Below are positions 39,657 to 46,388 of a stretch of DNA of 64,000 nucleotides, piece by piece. The stretch's first letter is position 1. Every line of letters begins with the position of its first letter. The notes below the pieces were generated by a model, which saw only the letters and a program-made list of their open reading frames with translations, had not been told where the DNA came from and made no database searches. Source of the stretch: Anaerolineaceae bacterium (GTDB lineage Bacteria > Chloroflexota > Anaerolineae > Anaerolineales > Villigracilaceae); the NCBI GenBank assembly GCA_009772985.1, contig WOUS01000006.1:1-64000 (forward strand), given 5' to 3'. The translations under genes and the position numbers were made by a program.

Positions 39657-41573
39657 CTAACTTATCTTTTCTGCCAGCAACTCGGCGATGTCCATCACCT
39701 TGACCTGCTCGCCGATGCCTTTCGAGCGGATGGCGTCGTCGAACATCAACATGCAGTACGGGCAGGCGGTGGCGACCACGTCGGCCTTCACGTCGAGGGC
39801 GTCCTTGAGACGGCGGTGGTTGATGCGCGTGTTGGCGTCGGTCTCCAGCCACATCCCGCCGCCCCCGCCGCCGCAGCAGAAGGAGTTTTCGCCTTTGCGC
39901 GCCATCTCTACACGGTTAACACCGGCCTTGTCGAGCAGGTCGCGCGGCTGGCTGTAGATGTCGTTGTAGCGGCCCAGGTAGCACGAGTCGTGGAAGGCCA
40001 CGCGCTCCCCTCTCCCTTCTTTGGGAGAGGGGCCGGGGGTGAGGGCGGATAACTGCAACTTGCCTTCCTTGACCAGCGCATCGAGCAGCTCGCTGTAATG
40101 CAGCACTTCGTAGTCCCCGCCCATCTGCGGGTATTCGTTCTTGAGCGTGTTGAAGCAGTGCGGGCAGGCGGTGACGATGCGCTTGAACTTGACCTTGCTG
40201 AAGGTCTCGATGTTCTGTTTGGCGAACTCCTGGAAGATGTACTCGTGTCCCATCCGCCGGGCGGTCTCGCCGCAGCAGGCCTCGTCGAAGCCGAGGGTGG
40301 CGAAGTCCACGCCCGCCTTCTGCATCAGTTTGACGAAGGCGCGCGCCACCTTTTTGTTGCGGTCGTCGAAGGCCGCCGCGCAGCCGGTGAAGAAGAGCAC
40401 GTCCGTTTCCTGACCGGGAGCCAGTGCGCGCACGTTCAGCCCTTCGGCCCAGGCCATGCGGTTCTCGGGCGGCATGCCCCACGGGTTGCCCTGGCGTTCC
40501 AGGTTGCGCATCGTGTCGCCGACCGACTTGGGCATCTTGCCGCTGGTCAGCAACTGGTAGCGGCGCAGGTCCACCACGGCGTCCACCGGGCTGATGAAGG
40601 CCGGGCACTTGACCAGGCACGCCCCGCAGGTGGTGCATTGCCAGGGATATTCCTCGCTCATCGCCGTGCCCATGATCTCGGCGTCGGGTTTCGTCTCGCC
40701 GGTCATCAGTCCGCTCACCATCGTGCGGTGCAGCATCTGGACGAGTTCCTTGGGCGAGTACGGCATCCCGCTGAAGGTGGACGGGCAGGCGTCCTCGCAG
40801 CGTCCGCAGCGCAGGCAGGCGTCGAACGAGAGCAGTTGCTGCGAGGTGAACTCGGCCACCTTGCCGACGCCCAGCACCTCCGCCGTTTCGATGGCTTCGA
40901 CCTTCGCCAGCGCGCCCATTTTGCGCCGCGGGCGGACGAGGATGTTGAGCGGCGTGTTGATGAGATGCCGCATCTTGGTGAACGGCAGCAGGGCGACGAG
41001 ACTCAACGCCAGGATGACGTGGATGTAGACCAGCGCGTCGTGCCACGCCGCGGCCTGCTCGACCGGGAACCCGGTCGCGGCCATGATGGACGCGGTCCAG
41101 TTGCCGATTGGCGACCAGGTTGCCCACGGCGGATTCGTCACCATCAGCCGGATGCCCTCGTTGGTGAATCCCACGACGGCAATGAGGAACAGCAGGATGA
41201 GCGCGACGGTATCGTCCCATTTTGTGTCGAGATATTTCGGACGCCAGATGTAGCGCCGGATGGCGGCCATCAGCACGCCGAGCAGGATCATCCCTCCGGC
41301 GATGTCCATGGCCAGTTCGTAGCCCAGGTACCAGTTGTCGCGCGGGAAGGTGATGACCCACGGCAGGAAAAGCGCCATGTTGAGGATGTTGATGATCGTG
41401 CCGATGACTTGAATCGTCACGCCCCAGAAGATCATGAAGTGCATCACGCCGGGGTAGATTTTGTCGAGGATGCGCACCTGGCCGAGGATGTGGACGAAGA
41501 AATCGCGCAGGCGCGGCCCGATTTTGTCCCAGCGGACGGACGACGGACGACGGACGACGGTTTCCGTGGTCAT
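39657..41573 (-). CDS. HdrD/GlpC-like iron-sulfur oxidoreductase with membrane domain (copy 2)
   Basis: 638 residues, a paralogue of the gene at 34646. Six N-terminal membrane helices with His residues suited to haem b (MHFMIFWGVTIQVIG, AWHDALVYIHVILALSL) precede CLRCGRCEDACP and CTTCGACLVKCP. Two complete CCG domains follow: ACCGETARRMG...CPHC and HDSCYLGRYN...FCCGGGGGG...CPYC. Here the first CCG is intact, unlike copy 1. The ATG overlaps the Rieske stop (ATGA). Repeat inserts lie at residues ~5-14 (VVRRPSSV) and ~510-523 (LTPGPSPKEGRGE), the latter at the same linker as in copy 1. Probable quinol- or thiol-linked electron carrier. Confidence 0.86.
   Translation of the reverse strand: MTTETVVRRPSSVRWDKIGPRLRDFFVHILGQVRILDKIYPGVMHFMIFWGVTIQVIGTIINILNMALFLPWVITFPRDNWYLGYELAMDIAGGMILLGVLMAAIRRYIWRPKYLDTKWDDTVALILLFLIAVVGFTNEGIRLMVTNPPWATWSPIGNWTASIMAATGFPVEQAAAWHDALVYIHVILALSLVALLPFTKMRHLINTPLNILVRPRRKMGALAKVEAIETAEVLGVGKVAEFTSQQLLSFDACLRCGRCEDACPSTFSGMPYSPKELVQMLHRTMVSGLMTGETKPDAEIMGTAMSEEYPWQCTTCGACLVKCPAFISPVDAVVDLRRYQLLTSGKMPKSVGDTMRNLERQGNPWGMPPENRMAWAEGLNVRALAPGQETDVLFFTGCAAAFDDRNKKVARAFVKLMQKAGVDFATLGFDEACCGETARRMGHEYIFQEFAKQNIETFSKVKFKRIVTACPHCFNTLKNEYPQMGGDYEVLHYSELLDALVKEGKLQLSALTPGPSPKEGRGERVAFHDSCYLGRYNDIYSQPRDLLDKAGVNRVEMARKGENSFCCGGGGGGMWLETDANTRINHRRLKDALDVKADVVATACPYCMLMFDDAIRSKGIGEQVKVMDIAELLAEKIS
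40004..40046. repeat. In-frame CTCCCCTCTCCC...GGGAGAGGGG repeat (family R9)
   Basis: Palindrome followed by CCGGGGGTGAGGG, encoding LTPGPSPKEGRGE directly before the HDSCYLGR motif of iron-sulfur protein 2. Confidence 0.85.
41533..41560. repeat. In-frame CGGACGA tandem repeat (family R8)
   Basis: Four CGGACGA-type units encode VVRRPSSV near the N-terminus of iron-sulfur protein 2. Related units are at 30671-30697 and 36347-36376. Confidence 0.8.
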
Positions 41574-42010
41574 GCCCCACCTCCAACCTTGACGTAGATT
41601 TGTCCGTCCACGACCTGTGTGGCGAGCGTGAGCAGCGGCTTGGGCGGCGGCCCGGCAATGACGCTGCCATCCGCAACTTTGAAGAAGCCATCGTGGCAGG
41701 GGCATTCGATCTGGCCGCTATCGGGATTCCATTTGACCAGGCAGGCGAAGTGCGTGCAGACCGCCGAGTAGGCTTTCAGGCCGTCTTCGGTATTGATGAC
41801 GAGGGCGGGGTAACGGCCAAATTCCACCGTCTTCGCCTGTCCCACCGGCAGTTCACTCTCCGGGCAGACCAGCACCGGCTCGGAGGGCATCTCGATCAAT
41901 TTGGACGGGTAGAAGTAGGCTGCCACTGGCGCTGCCACAACGCTGATGCCGAGCAGCACGCCGGCGCCTTGGAGCAGTTTCAGGAAGTCACGTCGGGTAA
42001 TGTCGCTCAT
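41570..42010 (-). CDS. qcrA: Rieske iron-sulfur protein
   Basis: 146 residues. An N-terminal twin-arginine-like start (ITRRDFLKLLQGAG) and one membrane anchor precede a Rieske domain with both cluster motifs, CTHFACLVKW and CPCHDGFF. The domain is short, as in b6f-type complexes. It carries electrons from quinol to the next acceptor in the cytochrome bc complex. It overlaps the next gene by ATGA and follows subunit IV by one base, so the genes are tightly coupled. Confidence 0.95.
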   Translation of the reverse strand: MSDITRRDFLKLLQGAGVLLGISVVAAPVAAYFYPSKLIEMPSEPVLVCPESELPVGQAKTVEFGRYPALVINTEDGLKAYSAVCTHFACLVKWNPDSGQIECPCHDGFFKVADGSVIAGPPPKPLLTLATQVVDGQIYVKVGGGA

Positions 42011-42011
42011 G

Positions 42012-42440
42012 TCAACTCACCTCTCCCCAGATGGTCAGGGCAATCACAGTCAGCAGGCCGAGGATGGTCACCGCCACGCGGACCCAGGCGGCCGTTTTGC
42101 TGGTATCTTCCTTGCGGTCGAAGAACGGCCACAAGGTCACGACGACCAGGGCGATCATGACGCTGACCACGCTAAAGGCCGTTCCTTCGATGCCCAGGAT
42201 GGTGGGCGGAAGGATCGCGAGGATCTGGTACAGGAACAGGAAATACCACTCCGGTTTGACGTGCAGCGGCGTATTCAGCGGATCGGCCGGTTCCTGCAGG
42301 CCGATCGGGAACATCAGCCCGAGGATGCCAACGATGATCGCCAGCACGATGATCCCCACCATCACGTAGAATTCGGTCCGCACGTGATCGGGGTAGAAGG
42401 GGATGCTGTCTTTTTCGGTTTCAGGATGTGTTGTATCCAT
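42012..42440 (-). CDS. petD: Cytochrome b subunit IV (PetD-like C-terminal half)
   Basis: 142 residues with three membrane helices. The quinol-site motif PEWYFLFLY is preceded by PLNTPLHVK. This is the split arrangement of b6f-type and many Gram-positive and Chloroflexi complexes, with the b-haem half coded by the upstream gene. The ATG at 42440 follows a GGAACCCT stretch; the intergenic part upstream is the 28-bp tandem array. Confidence 0.93.
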   Translation of the reverse strand: MDTTHPETEKDSIPFYPDHVRTEFYVMVGIIVLAIIVGILGLMFPIGLQEPADPLNTPLHVKPEWYFLFLYQILAILPPTILGIEGTAFSVVSVMIALVVVTLWPFFDRKEDTSKTAAWVRVAVTILGLLTVIALTIWGEVS

Positions 42441-42452
42441 AGGGTTCCTCCG

Positions 42453-42551
42453 GTGGTGCAAATTGGAAATTTGCACTACAGTGGCGCAAATTATCAATTT
42501 TCATTACAGTGGCGCAAATTGGCAATTTGCGCTACAGCAATTTGCGTTACA
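42453..42551. repeat. Tandem array of a 28-bp palindromic unit (R2 type)
   Basis: Three full units (42453-42480, 42481-42508, 42509-42536) and half of a fourth. Consensus is GTGGCGCAAATTGGCAATTT followed by GCGCTACA. Each unit is itself a palindrome. The array lies between cytochrome b and subunit IV genes and includes the cytochrome b stop codon. Confidence 0.93.
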
Positions 42552-43524
42552 GCGGCTTCTTGACGCCCAGCCGCCGCACCATCATAAAGTGCGCCAGCAT
42601 GAACGCGACCGTGATCAGCGGGATGACGAGGATGTGCAGGGTGTAGAAGCGGCCCAGCGTGGCATCGCTCACGTTCCAGCCGACGCGCAGGAACACCAGC
42701 GCCAGGTTGCCGACAGCCGGGACTGCGCCGGCGATTTGCGTGCCGACGGTGGTGGCCCAGAAGGCGCGCTGGTCCCAGGGCAGCAGGTAACCGGTGAAGC
42801 CGAAGGCCAGCGTCAGGATGAGCAGCACCACGCCGCTGACCCAGTTCAGTTCGCGCGGCCGTTTGTACGCGCCCATGATGAAGACCCGCAGCATGTGGGC
42901 GATGCACATCACGATCATGCCGTTGGCCGACCAGTGATGGATCATGCGGATGGCCGAGCCGAAGCGCACCTCGTTCTCGATGAATTGGATGCTGGCATAA
43001 GCATCCGCCGCGGTCGGCTTGTAGTAGAAGGCCAGCATGATGCCGGTGATGCCCTGCACAACGAACAGGAAGGCGGTGATGCCGCCCAGGCAGTACCACC
43101 AGTGCAGGGCGAATTTCGGCACCGGCTTCTTCAAAATTTTAGACAAAGGCTCGGAGATTTGGTAGCGGTCGTCCACCCATTTGGCGGCGCGGGCCGTGAG
43201 CGGTTTCCACGGCTTGCGCTGCCGCCAGACCGAGACCGAGCGGACGAGGCCGAAGACGAAGAACAGGCCGAAGGTCCCGAAAATGGCCCAGCGGGCGAGC
43301 GGCGTCCACAAGTTTTTATTTTCCCCGGTGATGTGACAGGACAGGCAGGGCTCCAGTTGCGGGGGCGGGATTTCCGCCGCCGGGACGAGGCTGGCGGCCC
43401 CCTCCGGCTGGGTGGAGGCGACGGACTGGTAGGCCTTGCCGTGCGTGAAGAGGGCGGCCAGCAGGAGGGCGGCCAGTCCCGCCGCAAGCAGGCCGAGGGA
43501 GAGGATTCTTTGGGATTTTTTCAT
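42547..43524 (-). CDS. petB: Cytochrome b (b6-type half) with N-terminal haem-c motif
   Basis: 325 residues. The N-terminal segment has a membrane anchor and a single CLSCH haem-c binding site near residue 60 (LEPCLSCHITGENKN), then a second membrane helix. The cytochrome b6 core starts at about residue 110 with four helices. It has haem-b ligand His pairs in LHWWYCLGG, MIHHWSANGMIVMCIAHMLRV and FYTLHILVIP, and the Qo-site GYLLPWDQRAFWATTVG. A haem c on the b subunit is unusual for the classical family. It heads the operon petB-petD-qcrA-HdrD-FrhB. The stop codon is in the repeat array. Confidence 0.9.
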   Translation of the reverse strand: MKKSQRILSLGLLAAGLAALLLAALFTHGKAYQSVASTQPEGAASLVPAAEIPPPQLEPCLSCHITGENKNLWTPLARWAIFGTFGLFFVFGLVRSVSVWRQRKPWKPLTARAAKWVDDRYQISEPLSKILKKPVPKFALHWWYCLGGITAFLFVVQGITGIMLAFYYKPTAADAYASIQFIENEVRFGSAIRMIHHWSANGMIVMCIAHMLRVFIMGAYKRPRELNWVSGVVLLILTLAFGFTGYLLPWDQRAFWATTVGTQIAGAVPAVGNLALVFLRVGWNVSDATLGRFYTLHILVIPLITVAFMLAHFMMVRRLGVKKPL

Positions 43525-43653
43525 GGATCACCTCGTTGCAGAATCTGGTTTCGAGTTGCTGCATTTACCGGCAGCCCGGGCCGGAAAACGTGCCGTTCAA
43601 TCCATGCCCGGGATGTCCTGAGGCGGGTGCCTTCTTTCACAATTATACACGAC

Positions 43654-43671
43654 CTACCGACCGTTCGGTAG
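43654..43671. promoter_or_regulatory. TetR-type operator-like palindrome
   Basis: CTACCGA-CCGT-TCGGTAG, with 7-bp perfect arms. It lies between the divergent petB operon and the methyltransferase gene, about 40 bases before a TTGGAC-18-TATATT promoter. No TetR regulator is coded in the window. Confidence 0.6.
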
Positions 43672-43741
43672 TGTCGTTATTCACTTCTTTGGACGCGGAC
43701 GGGCGAACGTGTTATATTCTCCGGCTGGAAAGGATGTGAAC

Positions 43742-44374
43742 ATGACCAATTTCGACGAACGCGCCAAAGATTGGGATGCCGACCCGATGAAGGTGGAACG
43801 CGCCCGCATCGTGGCCGCCGCCATCCGCTCCGCGCTCCCGCTCGGACCCTTCGATAAACTCAGGGCGACGCCCGGAACCTGCGCCCTCGAATACGGCTGC
43901 GGGACCGGCCTGCTGGGTTTCGCGCTCCAGCCGTACCTGGCCTCGGTCACCCTGGCCGACACCTCGCAGGGCATGCTGGACGTGCTGGCAGGGAAGATCA
44001 AAGCCGCGGGCGCGGCCAACATGCATCCGCTCCGGCTCGACCTGTGCGCGGACCCGCTGCCGGCCGCGCGTTACCACGTCATCTACTCACTGATGACCCT
44101 GCACCACATCCCCGACACCGCCGGCATCCTGCAAAAATTCCACGCCGTGCTGGAGCCGGGCGGCTGGCTGGCGCTGGCCGACCTGGACCGTGAAGACGGC
44201 TCGTTCCACGGCCCGGAGGTGACGGACGTCCATCACGGCTTCGAGCGGACCGAATTGCAGTCGTTGGCTGAATCTGCCGGGTTCGGCGGTGTGACGTTTA
44301 CCACGGTCTACGAAATCCCGAAGGCCGGGCGGAGGTATCCGGTCTTTTTGATGACGGCTCGAAAAGGGACGTAG
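43742..44374 (+). CDS. Class I SAM-dependent methyltransferase
   Basis: 210 residues. FDERAKDWDADPMKVERA at the start is typical of a small family of stand-alone methyltransferases. Motif I is ALEYGCGTGLLGFAL, then VTLADTSQGMLDVL, YHVIYSLMTLHHIPD and VLEPGGWLALADLDREDGSFHG. Residues ~35-43 (GPFDKLRAT) are coded by an inserted R3-type repeat, just before motif I. The substrate is unknown; small-molecule or stress-related roles are seen in relatives. It may be controlled by the operator at 43654. Confidence 0.85.
   Translation: MTNFDERAKDWDADPMKVERARIVAAAIRSALPLGPFDKLRATPGTCALEYGCGTGLLGFALQPYLASVTLADTSQGMLDVLAGKIKAAGAANMHPLRLDLCADPLPAARYHVIYSLMTLHHIPDTAGILQKFHAVLEPGGWLALADLDREDGSFHGPEVTDVHHGFERTELQSLAESAGFGGVTFTTVYEIPKAGRRYPVFLMTARKGT
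43844..43869. repeat. In-frame R3-type repeat in a methyltransferase
   Basis: GGACCCTTCGATAAACTCAGGGCG, a variant of the CCCTTCGACAGGCTCAGGGC core. Confidence 0.75.
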
Positions 44375-44452
44375 TACAATAGCCGGGCTGTCACTTTTGG
44401 CCCAACCGGGCATCGAAAAGAGTTGAGTAAAATTCATCTCGGAGGAGATTTT

Positions 44453-45853
44453 ATGGCTGAACAGTTTGACGTGATCGTGATCGGCGCCGGACCCGGCGGC
44501 TACGTGGCCGCCATCCGCGCTTCCCAACTCGGGCAGAAAACTGCCATCGTGGACAAGCAGTGGATGGGCGGTGTGTGCCTGAACGTGGGCTGTATTCCGT
44601 CCAAGGCGCTGTTGAAGAATGCCGAAGTGGCTCACATCCTGCGCGAACGCGGCAGGGAGTTCGGTTTTTCGTTCGAGAACCTGAAACTCGATTTTTCCGC
44701 GGCCGCCAAACGGTCCCGCCAGGTTTCGGGACGGCTGGTCAAGGGCGTGGAATTTTTGATGAAAAAGAACGGCATCACCGTTTTCATGGGGACGGCAAAA
44801 CTTTCCGCCCCTCAGCTTGTTTCCGTTACCAATAAGGATGGGACGCTGACGGAACTCGCTGCCCAAAATATCATCATCGCCACAGGTGCGTCGGCAGCGG
44901 TCCCCGCGGCCTGGAAAGTGGACGGCGAGAAGGTGGTCACGTATTACGAGGCCATCCTTCAGGAGAAACTGCCGAAGTCGGTTGTCATCATCGGGGCGGG
45001 CGCGATCGGGATGGAGTTCGCCACCGTCTGGAATTCCTACGGCGCGGACGTGACGGTGGTCGAGATGCTGCCGCAAGTCCTGCCGCTGGAGGACGAGGAA
45101 GCCGCCGCAGAAGTGGCGAAAGCCTACACCAGGCGCGGCGTCAAACTGCTGACCGGGCACAAGGTCGAGTCGGTCGAAGCGACGGGGACCGGCGTCAAGG
45201 TGACAGTTTCTGCCAACGATGAGTCAAAGGTTTTGGAAGCGGAGCAGGCGCTGGTGGCGATCGGCTTCCGTCCCAACTCGAAGGGGCTGGGGCTGGAAGA
45301 ACTGGGCGTCAAGATTTCCGAACGCGGCTTCGTCGAGATTGATGACAGAATGGCGACCAGCGTGCCGGGCATCTGGGCTATCGGCGATGTGACCGGCAAA
45401 CTGATGCTGGCGCACGTCGGCTCGGCGATGGGCATCGTCTGCGCGGAGAACATTGCCGGGCACGAGACGGTCACACTGAACTACGAGATGATGCCGCGCG
45501 CCACGTACTGCTCGCCGCAGGTCGCTTCGTTCGGCATGACCGAGGCCCAGGCGAAGGAACGCGGACATGCCGTCAAGGTTGGCAAGTTCCCGTTCCAGGC
45601 CAACGGCAAGGCGCTCGGCCTGGCGGACTACGCCGGCTGGGTCAAACTGGTGGTGGATGAACAGACCAACGAAATTTTGGGCGCGACCCTGGTCGGTCCC
45701 GAAGTGACCGAACTCCTGCCCGAGTTGACCCTGGCGCGCTTGATGGACCTGACCCCCGCCGCGATCGCCCACAACGTCCATGCCCACCCAACGCTCTCCG
45801 AGGCGCTGATGGAAGCCGCGCACGCCGCCGAGGGGAGCGCGATCCACATTTAG
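44453..45853 (+). CDS. lpdA: Dihydrolipoyl dehydrogenase
   Basis: 466 residues, full length. FAD-binding VIVIGAGPGGYVAAIRASQLG; redox-active disulfide GGVCLNVGCIPSKALLKN; NAD-binding VVIIGAGAIGMEFATVW; second FAD motif GIWAIGDVTGKLMLAHVGS; catalytic His-Glu in HAHPTLSEALMEAAH. It reoxidises lipoyl groups of 2-oxoacid dehydrogenases or the glycine cleavage H protein. A GGAGGAG site precedes the ATG. Its last 45 nt are repeated with synonymous changes at 46262-46306. Confidence 0.97.
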   Translation: MAEQFDVIVIGAGPGGYVAAIRASQLGQKTAIVDKQWMGGVCLNVGCIPSKALLKNAEVAHILRERGREFGFSFENLKLDFSAAAKRSRQVSGRLVKGVEFLMKKNGITVFMGTAKLSAPQLVSVTNKDGTLTELAAQNIIIATGASAAVPAAWKVDGEKVVTYYEAILQEKLPKSVVIIGAGAIGMEFATVWNSYGADVTVVEMLPQVLPLEDEEAAAEVAKAYTRRGVKLLTGHKVESVEATGTGVKVTVSANDESKVLEAEQALVAIGFRPNSKGLGLEELGVKISERGFVEIDDRMATSVPGIWAIGDVTGKLMLAHVGSAMGIVCAENIAGHETVTLNYEMMPRATYCSPQVASFGMTEAQAKERGHAVKVGKFPFQANGKALGLADYAGWVKLVVDEQTNEILGATLVGPEVTELLPELTLARLMDLTPAAIAHNVHAHPTLSEALMEAAHAAEGSAIHI

Positions 45854-45879
45854 CGGTTGGCGGTTAGCATTTAGCCATC

Positions 45880-45906
45880 AGCCCCGCGGCGGGAAGTCGC
45901 GGGGCT
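45880..45906 (+). terminator. Terminator after lpdA
   Basis: AGCCCCGCG / CGCGGGGCT stem with a short loop, followed by GGTTTGTTG. The T-run is interrupted, so efficiency is uncertain. Confidence 0.65.
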
Positions 45907-45948
45907 GGTTTGTTGATATTCGGGTTATAATTTCCATTGGAGGCCGGT

Positions 45949-46254
45949 ATGACTCTGAACACCAATATCACTTCCAGCGCCCGCCGCTTGTTCCCCAACC
46001 TGACTCCCGAACAGGCGATGATGGAATTGCTGCTGGAACGCGCCCAGAAAAACCTCATCAAATATGAAACCATCGCGCGTCAGTTTCAGGCGAAATATGG
46101 GATTGTTTTTGAATCGTTTCGCAAGAAGGTCGTAGCAGGCAAGGTTTCCGCAGACGATGAACAAGATTATTTCGATTGGGAACTGGCCGTGACCGGCATT
46201 GATGATATGCAGGCGGAGATCAAGCGCCTCAAGGCGTTGAGCCAAAAGGCATGA
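45949..46254 (+). CDS. Small hypothetical protein (101 aa), possible antitoxin-like
   Basis: 101 residues, helix-rich and charged: NITSSARRLFPNLTPEQAMM, then RAQKNLIKYETIARQFQAKY, ending DDMQAEIKRLKAL. The pattern is like small antitoxin or toxin-partner proteins, but no toxin gene is next to it. It has a TATAAT box at 45926-45931 and a GGAGG site. A diverged copy of the lpdA 3' end follows eight bases after its stop, so the gene appears to have been inserted behind lpdA. Function unknown. Confidence 0.65.
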   Translation: MTLNTNITSSARRLFPNLTPEQAMMELLLERAQKNLIKYETIARQFQAKYGIVFESFRKKVVAGKVSADDEQDYFDWELAVTGIDDMQAEIKRLKALSQKA

Positions 46255-46261
46255 ATGTAAA

Positions 46262-46306
46262 ATGGAAGCCGCTCACGCAGCGGAGGGGAGCGCGATACGC
46301 ATCTAG
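46262..46306 (+). pseudogene. Duplicated 3' end of lpdA
   Basis: 45 nt encoding MEAAHAAEGSAIRI and a stop, against MEAAHAAEGSAIHI in intact lpdA. Six of 45 bases differ, mostly synonymously. Only the tail is present, so it is a relic and not a gene. Confidence 0.85.
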
Positions 46307-46310
46307 AGCA

Positions 46311-46347
46311 AAGTGACTGTCATCTCGCGGGTGACGGTCACTTTTTT
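46311..46347 (+). terminator. Hairpin with T-run, R5-related
   Basis: AAGTGACTGTCA and GTGACGGTCACTT arms with a TTTTTT tail. It can end transcription from the small gene, and shares the GTGACTGTCA core with family R5. Confidence 0.75.
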
Positions 46348-46388
46348 ACAGATCTTGCAACAAGAAATTGCAGGGGTTTTGATCGGAT

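Noticed and set aside
42453-42551. Possible CRISPR array
   Set aside because: Units are directly adjacent with no spacers and no cas genes are present; each unit is a palindrome of the R2 family.
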